Shown here: positions 23,025-32,313 of the stretch, in pieces
Position numbering within the stretch: position 1 is the first letter of the stretch
How the letters are laid out: each line of letters opens with the position of its first letter
Source of the DNA: Polychytrium aggregatum
Taxonomy: Eukaryota > Chytridiomycota > Chytridiomycetes > Polychytriales
Assembly (NCBI RefSeq): GCF_025602895.1
Contig: NW_026516260.1
Location: forward strand, 1-64,000
Length of the DNA: 64,000 nucleotides
Direction: 5' to 3'
Translations under genes and position numbers: made by a program
The notes under the pieces: generated by a model
Database searches by the model: none
What the model saw: the letters and a program-made list of their open reading frames with translations, nothing else
What the model was told of the DNA's origin: nothing

Positions 23025-24984
23025 ATGCCATCTCAAGCTGCCGTTTCCGTATTCACCATTCTCCTCGGTGCTGCCACGGCGACAAGACTCCCGCATCAAG
23101 CCAGCAACTCCCATGGCTTGGCCAAGCGTGCCACCCTCCAGATTCCTCCTCCGATGCCTGCTCGTGAGTTGTACGGGAGATGTCGCTGTTCCTCGGGATG
23201 TCTCACCATCGCATCTGATCCACCTCGCTGTTGTCTCATCGCATCCGATCTGCATCCAATCGACCAGAGTGGCCCTCGATCGACCAGACCAACTTCATCA
23301 CCGGCAATCTGCTGACCGATCCTCTTGTGCAAGAGTGAGTCGCTGTCGCTGTGCTGTCTCGCAGCAGTGTGCCAATGCGGTGTGGTGCGGTGCGGTGTGG
23401 TGCGGTGCGGTGTGGTGTGAGTGCGGGTGATCTGGTGTGGGAAACATGACATGATGTGATCTGGTGGTGATGCGGTGACTTGCTTGCCGTCACCCTGTAT
23501 CCCACACCCATCTCTGTTCTCCTGTTCCGTCATTTGGTTCTCTCTCCATCGGGCCGATTCGAGTTGCTAACCGGACTGTGATCGATGCGATTGCGATTGC
23601 GATCGGGTCTGGCTGTGGTCGGTCAGTGCCCTTGCCTATGTCCAGTCGGTGGTTCCAGCCTCGCTGTTGAACATCCCTCCGTCAACCTTCGTCAGCGGAG
23701 CCACAGTGAAGTACAACTCAGATGGTACGGAGTGAGACTGTGGCGAGTGGGCTGTGGGTTGATCGCTTCCAGCAGGCAGCAACGGACTGGGCCTGGGTCG
23801 GCCATGGCCGGCCAGGCTTCCCGGCACGCTCTCGATGTCGGCTCTGGCTGGTATCAGCCATGATCGACCATGATTGACTTTGCCCGAGTGTGCCCGAGTG
23901 TGTTTGATCATGATGTTGCCACACCGCGATGCTCACACCACCATTCCCACACTATTGCTCCATCGCACCGACACCACCACACCGACACTCTCGCACAGTC
24001 AATGCCAATTGCTACTGGCCATACAACCTCTGTGTCCGCACTGCCGCTGGAAACGGCTATCAGGCCGATGTCTACACCTGCCCTCAGCCCGGCACCTGGG
24101 GAATCTCCTTTGACGACGGACCCACTGTCGATCCCGTCACCCACGACGACTCGGCCGCCATCCGTGCCCAGCTCGACAAGATGAACATCAAGGGAACCTT
24201 CTTTGTGGTTGGATCGAACGTCATCCAGAACCCCCAGATTGTCCTGGACGAGTACAACGACGGCCACCAGATCGGCGTCCACACCTGGACACATCATCCC
24301 CTTACCTCGTGCACCAACGAGCAGATCGTCGCCGAGCTCAAGTATGCCGAAGCAGCCATCTACAACGCCACCGGACAGGTTCCAAACTTTTTCCGTCCTC
24401 CCTATGGCGACATTGACGACCGAGTGCGTGCCATTGCAAACGCTCTTGGATATACCGTCACGATTTGGAGTCAAGACGATCTTGCGGCCGACCAAGACAC
24501 CACTAGTGCTGCGATCGGCCAGAGCTTGATCAACAGCGCCACTTCGACCTGGCTGTCCAACTCGTCTGCCAGCTTTGTGTCGCTCAGCCACGACATCACA
24601 CCGTTCACCAGCAGCGTCATCCTCGGGATTCTTCAGTATGTCGACGCCAACCGTGCAAGCATCAAGCTGAACATTGAGCCCGTTGGCACCTGCGTGAACA
24701 AACCTTGGTTTCGCTCCGGGGCCGGAGGGAGTCCAGGCGGCACCAACACCGGCCGCACCAGCAGCCCAACCACCGCGGGGCTGCCGTATTTCGCTTCGAC
24801 ACAGGCCGCTCCGGTCGTAACGACAACAGGCAGCAGCCCGGCGGCTCCGCCGACGTATCCAACCGCACTGGCGCTCGCTCCTAAATCGGCCTCCCATGCA
24901 CCGACACGGCTTCTCGAACCTGGGCATGCGTCGTCGATTCTTCTGCTCGGTCTTTCGCTGGGGCTTGTGATCTGCTGGCTGTGA
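23025..24984 (+). CDS. Chitin deacetylase CDA-C (CE4)
   Basis: Four exons, 23025-23163, 23268-23334, 23627-23724 and 23999-24984, give 429 residues: a signal peptide (MPSQAAVSVFTILLGAATA), a complete CE4 domain (SFDDGP, HTWTHH, RPPYGDIDDR, TIWSQDD, SLSHD), a Pro/Ser/Thr linker and a GPI-type tail (SSILLLGLSLGLVICWL). From about 23073 it is almost identical to CDA-A, at a constant offset of 6640 bp and introns included. Two stretches (24299-24350 and from about 24668) instead follow CDA-D. It lacks CDA-A's hexapeptide stalk and final intron. The stop codon overlaps a donor-like GTGAGT, so an alternatively spliced extension is conceivable but no partner exon was found. Confidence 0.92.
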
Positions 24985-25528
24985 GTACCTCGTTCCCGTG
25001 GCAAGGCCGGCGTGGGGCTGTGTTTACCCATCCAGCCGAACAGACAGGGCCGCCGTTGTCTCCACTCGGTGGCGGGCCCTTTGTCGAATGACTGAGGATG
25101 TGCAGCGGACAAGCGGACACAAACCTTGCCGCGACTGGGCTCCAAACGGAGGCCGGCGGATGATGGCGCCTTGTGCGGCGATGGCCATCTTAAGGGTGTC
25201 CGCGGGACGCAAACTCGACGCCGCCACTGTCCCAGGCGCGTTGCGGGCTTCGGGGGGCTGTGTCGTTGTCTCTTTGTGCTCCTGCCATCCAATAAAACCC
25301 TCTGGGCATCAACAAACAGCAAATCGCCGTCCACGGCCGCGGACAGGCGCAGACAACGGTCATACGCGCCTCCACCACGTATAAAGCCGACGGCTTTGGC
25401 GCAGGTCCTTTCCCACCATCGCTCGCTCGTTCGTTCGCTCCATCGTCCTTTGGGCCCCAAGTCGCCTCATCCGTTGTTTCCCAAGCCCCGTCTTTAGCTG
25501 CTCCCCGTTCACAGGTTCATCAACAAAA
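24985..25528. promoter_or_regulatory. Intergenic region and promoter upstream of CDA-D
   Basis: A 544-bp spacer with no supported gene. TATAAAG at 25380-25386, about 145 bp before the CDA-D ATG, followed by a pyrimidine-rich leader. Confidence 0.55.
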
Positions 25529-27118
25529 ATGCGTTCCCTCACCATCCTCTGCCTCCTCGGCGCCACCCAGACTGCCTACGGCATCGGTATCGATCTCAGC
25601 CAGATCTACAAGAACGGCTTCAGGGTGTTTGCTGCCGATGCCAACCCCACAAGCAGCGCCGTGTCCCCTGTTACCACCTCGGCTGCCCCCGCTCCTGCGT
25701 CCACTGGCCGCCCTGCTCTGCAGCTCCCTCCCCCGATGCCCAAGAGTAAGCCAGCACCCGCTGTCCTGCTCTGCTGCCCATCCTGTAGTTGTGGGCCTGG
25801 TGTGGCATCTGTTTGGCCTGCTGACTCGAGCTGACCCTCGTTTGTTACTGCAGAGTGGCCCTCGGTTGACCAGACCAACTTCATCACCGGTGATCTCCTC
25901 AAGGATCCCCTCGTGCAAGAGTGAGTCACTCGCTTGTCGCGTTTACACACGTCTACTAGTCCACGTTGCCAATCGAGATGGTCACAATCAGATTTCTAAC
26001 CCCTGTGCTGTGATCTACCAGTGCCCTCGCCTATGTCCAATCTGTCGTTCCCGCCTCGCTGTTGAGCATTGCACCTTCGACCTACGTCAGTGGATCGACT
26101 GTCAAGTACACTGCTGATGGTAAGCAGGGCCACTGTCCACTGAATCGGCCTTGGCTGCTAAGAATCGGCATCCCGAACTAACTTGCTCGTCCTTCTGCTC
26201 ACAGCCAACGCCAATTGCTACTGGCCCAGCAACCTCTGCGTTCGCGCTGCCGCTGGAAACGGCTATCAGGCCGATGTCTACACCTGCCCTCAGCCCGGCA
26301 CCTGGGGAATCTCCTTTGACGACGGACCCACTGTCGATCCCGTCACCCACGACGACTCGGCCGCCATCCGTGCCCAGCTCGACAAGATGAACATCAAGGG
26401 AACCTTCTTTGTGGTTGGATCGAACGTCATTCAGAACCCCCAGATTGTCCTGGACGAGTACAACGACGGCCACCAGATCGGCGTCCACACCTGGACACAC
26501 CATCCCCTTACCTCGTGCACCAACGAGCAGATCGTCGCCGAGCTCAAGTATGCCGAGGCCATCGTCTACAACGCCACCGGACAGATCCCTTACTTCTTCC
26601 GTCCTCCCTATGGCGACATTGACGACCGAGTGCGTGCCATTGCAAACGCTCTTGGCTACAGCGTCACCATCTGGGACAAGGATGATCTTGCCGCCGATCA
26701 AACCACTACCTCTGTCTCCGTCGCCAACAAGCTCATCAACACTGCCACCTCGACCTGGTTCACCAACTACACGGCCGGTTTCATTTCCCTCAGCCACGAC
26801 ATCGACCCCTTCACCAGCGGCGTCATCCTCAGTATTCTCCAGTATGTCGACGCCAACCGTGCCACCATCAAGCTGAACATTGAACCCGTTGGCACCTGCG
26901 TGAACAAGCCTTGGTTCCGCCCTCTCAAGAACGCTACCGCGACTACGACTACCTCTGTTTCGGCTTCGTCGACCGCCGCTGCCTCCGCTTCTTCCTCTCC
27001 CTCTCCCACTAATGGCTCCAACCTTGTCTCTGGCTCCGCCTCGACCTTCAAGGGTCTTGGTCTCCAGCTCGTCTCGGCTGCCGCTGCTCTGGCTTTTGGT
27101 GTCGCTATGAACTTCTAG
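25529..27118 (+). CDS. Chitin deacetylase CDA-D (CE4)
   Basis: Four exons, 25529-25745, 25854-25920, 26022-26119 and 26205-27118, give 431 residues. Signal peptide MRSLTILCLLGATQTAYG, a longer Ser/Ala/Pro pro-region than its siblings, PPPMP, then the CE4 domain with SFDDGP, HTWTHH, RPPYGDIDDR, TIWDKDD and SLSHD. It ends in a Ser/Thr/Ala-rich spacer and GPI-type tail (LVSAAAALAFGVAMNF). The introns differ wholly from those of CDA-A and CDA-C. Yet the first ~270 nt of the catalytic exon are essentially identical to CDA-A at synonymous sites too, which suggests conversion limited to that block. Expected role: chitin to chitosan conversion at the wall. Confidence 0.93.
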
Positions 27119-27708
27119 ACTCATTACCCCGACAAATCCCCCCTACCTTCTAATGTGCACTCATCGTTCATCCATCGTATTTATTCCTACCCAGCTATAA
27201 AACAAGTTGTGGTACTCCGCTTTTTATTTTTCTCGTCCCCTCACCCCAATTTTCTTCACACCGACCTAACTTGATTTGTGCATGACAAATAAGACTCTAT
27301 TCTGGACAATGAATAAACGCAGCTTTGACTGCAGCAATGCTTCACGACACTTGATTGCGCACGGATGTTATCGACCTCGGTGATGGGTGCTGGCCCAGAA
27401 ACCTGACGGGGGGCGGCGGCGCTTGGTGGGTGGGCGAGAGTGGGGAGATGAGCAATTTTTTGGAGCGAAGAGGCAAGGCGTTTGTGCGATCCCGATGGCG
27501 TTTCAAGAGCCCCCACCCCAACGCCCCTCTCGCCTCCATGCGAGGGATACTTGGCCAACGCCGAGCTCAGGCCAGCGGATCGTCCTCCCATAACGAGTCT
27601 CAAGGAAGCCAGCGGCGCGGTTGAAACAATTGAAAATTGGTGTCGAGACGGATCACACCATCGTGCCCAACGATCCACCACCACCAGGATGGCGACGACG
27701 GGTGGGGC
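27119..27708. other. Spacer between CDA-D and the intact TTLL9-like gene (convergent 3' ends)
   Basis: AT-rich 3' flank of CDA-D (AATAAA-like motifs near 27310), then GC-rich DNA up to the sharp edge of the inverted duplication at 27708. No gene seen. Confidence 0.55.
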
Positions 27709-30700
27709 TCAATTCGGGACGGTGGGACCCGATCCCGCCCCACCACCGAGCCGCTTCTTGATGCGCGGAGCACGCTTGATTGGGTGATAGCATCCTGGAG
27801 CGAGAGCAAGCCGGTGAGAGAGTGGGAGTGGGAGTGGGAGTGGGAGTGGGAGTGAGAGTGGGAGTGGATGTGAGAGTGGGAGTGGGAGAGCGATTCCGTG
27901 GAGAGAGTCGTGACCATGAATGTGGATGTGTTCATGGATACCCATGGGGCCCGTCGCGGATGCATGTCACATCATCGACCGTCCGTCACTGGATCGGTCT
28001 GCCTCGTCATGGCCGCTGCCATCGCAGCTCGCTCTGCAACACCACAACCACCACAACCACCACACGCACGCACCGAGATAGGAGGCATAGCTGCTGGTGC
28101 GCTCGTGCTTGACAGGTCCGTCGTTGTAAACCAGATCAAAGCCGCCAACACGGGTCCTGAGCTTCTTGTCATTGGTGTATCTGTGGTGCGGATGGTGCGG
28201 ATGGTGCGGATGGTGCGGATGGTGCGGATGGTGCGGATGGTGCGGATGGTGCGGATGGTGCGGATGGTGCGGATGGTGCGGGATGATCAGTCGTGGTGGT
28301 GCGGGATGATCAGCCGTGGTGGTGGTGGCGGTGGGAACCGCACTCGGCCCCAGCTCATCATGCCTCTGCCTGGCCCAGCCGCCACCGCTGCTCGACATTG
28401 GCGGCTGGGTCAACAGACACCTCCGGCACAGGCGCCATGTGCCGCCTGTCGTCGCTGACCTTTTCTCAAAGTCAATGACATCAAAGGCGTCGTTGAGCAT
28501 TGCATACTTGAGGTCGTAGTCGAACTGGGTCTCGGCCGTGAGCGACGGCGACGCATTCACCTCGAGCAGCCATCTGCAGAGGGTGGGAGGATGTGCGTTG
28601 CACAGGCGAGTGGGTTGAGGCGGACATGGTATCGGCGGATGGTGTCGATGGTGTTGGTGATGTTAGTGATAGTGTCGGTGATGTCGGTATGTTAGTGATG
28701 GTGTCGGTATGTTAGTGATCGTGTCGGTGATGGATGATGGTCAGCAGGTGGTCGGCGAGTGGCGGGTCCGTGCGTGCAGTCAAAGTCGACCCAGGATCAG
28801 GCCCAACACATACGGTCTGAGGGCGTCGTCGATGAGGATGTCATATCCGTATCTGTGGATGCGGTGGGTGATGCGTGGTGAGCGGTGAGCGGATGTTGGG
28901 TTGGAGACAGATGGGGTGGTGTTGCGCGTGGTGATGGGATGGTGCAGGTGGTGGTGCAGGTGGTGGTGCAGGTGGTGGTGCAGGTGGTGGTGCAGGTGGT
29001 GGTGCAGGTGGTGGTGCAGGTGGTGATGGAATGGTGCAGGTTGCAGTTGGTGGTGATCATCACACCGACATCCACATCTGCGCCAATTTCCAGACGATCT
29101 TCAAGCAGCCCAGTCAGTCCTCATGCCCGCACCACCACCACCACCACAGCCACCAGCACCACCACAACCACCACAACCACCAGCACCAGCACCGCCGGCC
29201 GCTACTCACAGCTCAAAGCAGTGCTTGTCGTTGATCATGACCTTCTGGACACTCATCAGACTGCGCACAATCAGCGCCTCCATCTCGGTGAAGAGCTCGT
29301 TGATGGCGGCGGTGCCGTGCTTGCTGGTGAGATAGGTCTTGAGGTTGCGCAGGAGCCACTTGCAACCCTTGTCGCCATCGTAGTGCGGCGAGGTCTTTTG
29401 GATGGCGACGTTTGTGGCGTGGATATCTGGGGTGGGAGTGTGAGAGTGTGAGAGTGTGAGAGTGTGAGAGTGTGGGAGTGTGAGAGTGTGAGAGTGTGAG
29501 AGTGTGAGAGTGTGAGAGTGTGAGAGTGTGAGAGTGTGAGAGTGTGAGAGTGTGAGAGTGTGAGAGTGTGAGAGTGTGAGAGTGTGAGAGTGTGAGAGTG
29601 TGAGAGTGTGAGAGTGTGAGAGTGTGAGAGTGTGAGAGTGGAGTGATGGAGGCGAGTCAATCGTGGGCGACATTGTGCAAGCTGTTGCACACAAAAGCCA
29701 TGAAACAGATCGAGACGGACGACACACATCGAGATATACAGCACACATCAACACACGCCATGCATCAGGTCACAGCCGGGCAGCCGAGCAGCCCAGAGTC
29801 AGAGCCACAGCGCCACTCACAGAGGTTCGAAATGTCCTTTGAGTTCATCGAGAACTGGTAGTTGGAGAAGCGACAAAAGCCGTTGCGGTGGATGTACACC
29901 ACCAAGGGATAGTACGATGTCACCAGCACATACACTCGGATGTCAAACTTTTTCCCTGTGGACAGCGACGCCTCAGTCAGTCGAGCACGACCGCCGTGCA
30001 GTGGTCGATTCGGATGGACCGGGCCATCCGACGACAAATGAGTAGCAGCAGCAGGAGTATCAACACCACATCAACACCACAATACCCCACAACATCAGCA
30101 CCAGCACCACCAGCACCAGCACCACCAGCACCAGCACCACCAGCACCAGCACCACCAGCACCAGCACCACCAGCACCAGCACCACCAGCACCAGCACCAC
30201 CCCTCGGCCTCACCTCCGATCAGATACGGGTTCTCAATGTACTTCTGCACAATGTAAGCCTCGGGTGCATCGCCGTCCGATCCACCCCGCACCCTCGGGT
30301 CCTTGCGCCACTGGCTGATCTGCGACATCTTGTTGATGAGGAAGATTCCCTTGCCCTGTGCCTTGCCGACGGGTTTCATGATCCACACCGATCCGGGGTT
30401 GCGCTTGAACTCTTCCTGGAACAGGGCGTGCTCCTGGGGAAGCACATAGGACGTGGTGATGAACTCGAACTTTGCAGCCTCGGTCTTTCCGTACTCTTTC
30501 TCCATGGTCTTGATCATCCGCTTGACGTTTTTGACCAGGAGGTCCTTCCGGGTGAGCTGAGGCGAGGTGGTCAGCGAGGCGGGTAGTCAGCGAGGCGGGT
30601 GGTCAGTGGACGATGGAGACACAGTCGACTGTGGGCGGCCAGTGTGGACCAACATGTGGTGGTTGTCGACGGCGTGCCAGAGTGGTGAGACTGGATGGAT

Positions 30701-32313
30701 TGGATCATGGCTCCCACAACTGATCACTCACTCAGACACTCCCACACTCACCTCCGCTCACACTCACACTCACACTCACACTCACACTCACACTCACTCA
30801 CCTCGTAGTGGTTGCGGTAGTGGTTGATCTTCTGGTGCTCTTGCAGATACACATGGTCAAAGGTCTCGTGTACCCAGTGCACATCTGCCCAGAAAAAGTC
30901 CCAGTCCATCTCAGAGTCGCCTTCGCGCCACGACCGATCCCGCATCACATCGTACACTGTGTTGCGGAGCGACGTCCGGAACTTGATCTGGATGGCTGCC
31001 GCTGGTGTGGCCGAGGCCGGGGCCGTCCCCGTGGCCGTGGGGGGAGGCACCGGTGTCGCTGCAGGGCCGCCTGTGGTCGGCACACCGTTGGTGGATGCAG
31101 CACCCGTTGTCGCTGTCGCCGTCGTTGCTAATGTCGTTGCCAATGTCGAGCCGGTGATCGATGCCTGGCCGTTGGGCGATGGTGTCCCGTTGGTGGATGC
31201 CTCGCCTGCAACAGACGGCGGGTCGGCGACAGAGAGTGATGTCCGCATTGTCGTCCCGGCCACAGACGACGAGGTGGGAGGGACTGGTCCGGAGCGAGTG
31301 ACTGGTCGAGGCGATCCGGCCATGGACGAAGGCGACCCAGTGCTTGACGACAACGATGACAGCGATGACAGCGATGACAGCGATGACGGAAGCAGCGACA
31401 GCGGCAGCAGCGACGACGAGATCAGCGATGACGACAAGAGTGTCGACGGACCCTCCAGCAACAGCGACGACGATGGCGAGCCGAGACTGAGACTCGAGAG
31501 CGACATGAGGTTGGGCTGGTGCGGGTCACTGGCAGCGGCGAGGGGAGTTGTGGTGAGGGGAGTTGTGATGGGGGGAGTTGTGATGGGGAGAGTTGTGATG
31601 GGGAGAGTTGTGATGGGGAGAGTTGTGATGAGGGAAGCAACCACAGCTGGAGAGGAAATGGAGGCTGCTGCTTCGGCGAAGGTGGATGCCGTGGGAAGTG
31701 ACACCGATGAGTTGGTGTTGGTGTTGGTGTTGGTGTTGGTGTTGGTGTTGGTGTTGGTGTTGGTGTTGGTGTTGGTGTTGGTGTTGGTGTTGGTGTTGGT
31801 GTTGGTGTTGGTGTTGGTGTTGGTGTTGGTGTTGGTGTTGGTGTTGGTGTTGGTGTTGGTGTTGGGAGTGATCCTGGTGGAGATTGCGCTGTCTGCTCCT
31901 GCACTGTCTGCTCCTGCACTGTCTGCTCCTGCACTGTCTGCTCCTGCACTGTCTGCTCCTGCACTGTCTGCTCCTGCGGTGCCTTGGGTGGCATTCTCGC
32001 CTCCATCCTCGATGGTCGTTGGATTCACTGGCGATCCAGCCACCGAGATCGGGGACGAGGCTGTCCTGATGCCAACCACAGACGACGGAATCAGAGGCGG
32101 AATCGGCTTTGCCGACATGGTGGCGGCCGGGGTCGGGCGACCGAAGGGCCTGGCCGAAGGAGGCGACTGAGACAGCGACTGGGACAGCGACTGAGACAGC
32201 GACTGGGAGCGGGAGTGCGAGCGAGACAGGGACCGGGACTGCGACAGCGAGCGGGAGTGTGGACGGGAGAGCGATGGGAGGATGGGAGGATGTGGCTGGA
32301 AAGCCGGAAGCAT
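27709..32313 (-). CDS. TTLL9-like tubulin polyglutamylase with very long low-complexity N-terminus
   Basis: Eight exons, 30802-32313, 30214-30556, 29821-29955, 29210-29426, 28814-28852, 28460-28573, 28074-28180 and 27709-27794, join in phase to 850 residues. From about residue 435 it follows animal TTLL9 closely: [94 protein letters not shown] and [13 protein letters not shown]. These are the TTL ATP-grasp motifs. TTLL9 adds glutamate chains to tubulin, notably in axonemes. The first ~430 residues are simple sequence: Ser/Arg runs, about six AGADS units, a ~50-residue Thr-Asn run and PITTL units. An upstream exon (32617-32699, encoding MSNMNNTNNTNN) could splice in phase to 32383 and extend the N-terminus. 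Introns are packed with minisatellites. Confidence 0.87.
28185..28280 (-). repeat. 9-bp array in TTLL9-like intron 6
   Basis: About ten GTGCGGATG units (plus-strand reading) directly beside the exon-7 acceptor at 28181. Confidence 0.9.
28938..29038 (-). repeat. 12-bp array in TTLL9-like intron 4
   Basis: Tandem CAGGTGGTGGTG units (plus-strand reading). A second G/T-rich motif cluster (GGTGGTTGT-like on the coding strand) lies at the donor end of the same intron, about 29120-29200. Confidence 0.88.
29436..29640 (-). repeat. 8-bp (TGAGAGTG)n minisatellite in TTLL9-like intron 3
   Basis: About 25 units of an 8-mer, slightly more than in the other arm, ending about ten bases from the exon-4 acceptor. 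Confidence 0.93.
30094..30200 (-). repeat. 15-bp array in TTLL9-like intron 2
   Basis: About seven copies of CACCAGCACCAGCAC (plus-strand reading) just downstream of the exon-2 donor; the other arm has about three. Confidence 0.92.
31543..31632 (-). repeat. 15-bp coding repeat (PITTL units) in TTLL9-like exon 1
   Basis: Six imperfect GGGGAGAGTTGTGAT units encode PITTL-type pentapeptides. Confidence 0.85.
31711..31866 (-). repeat. (GTTGGT)n hexamer encoding a Thr-Asn run
   Basis: About 26 perfect GTTGGT/GTGTTG units. On the coding strand they read ACCAAC, giving an unbroken Thr-Asn dipeptide run of about 50 residues. Confidence 0.95.
31889..31980 (-). repeat. 15-bp coding repeat (AGADS units) in TTLL9-like exon 1
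   Basis: Six units of CTGTCTGCTCCTGCA, encoding AGADS pentapeptides in frame. Confidence 0.93.

Larger units (their letters stand above)
27708..30856 (-). repeat. Right arm of the ~3.1-kb inverted duplication
   Basis: Near-identical reverse complement of 1-3073. Its inner boundary lies one base beyond the stop codon of the TTLL9-like gene. Tandem arrays inside differ in copy number between the arms; for example the 15-bp intron-2 unit has about seven copies here and about three at 657-700. Confidence 0.93.

Noticed and set aside
30748-32170. Long plus-strand ORF (448 codons) opposite TTLL9-like exon 1
   Set aside because: It is the antisense of a repeat-rich exon; hexamer and 15-mer repeats keep both strands open. 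The minus strand has the conserved TTLL9 sequence.
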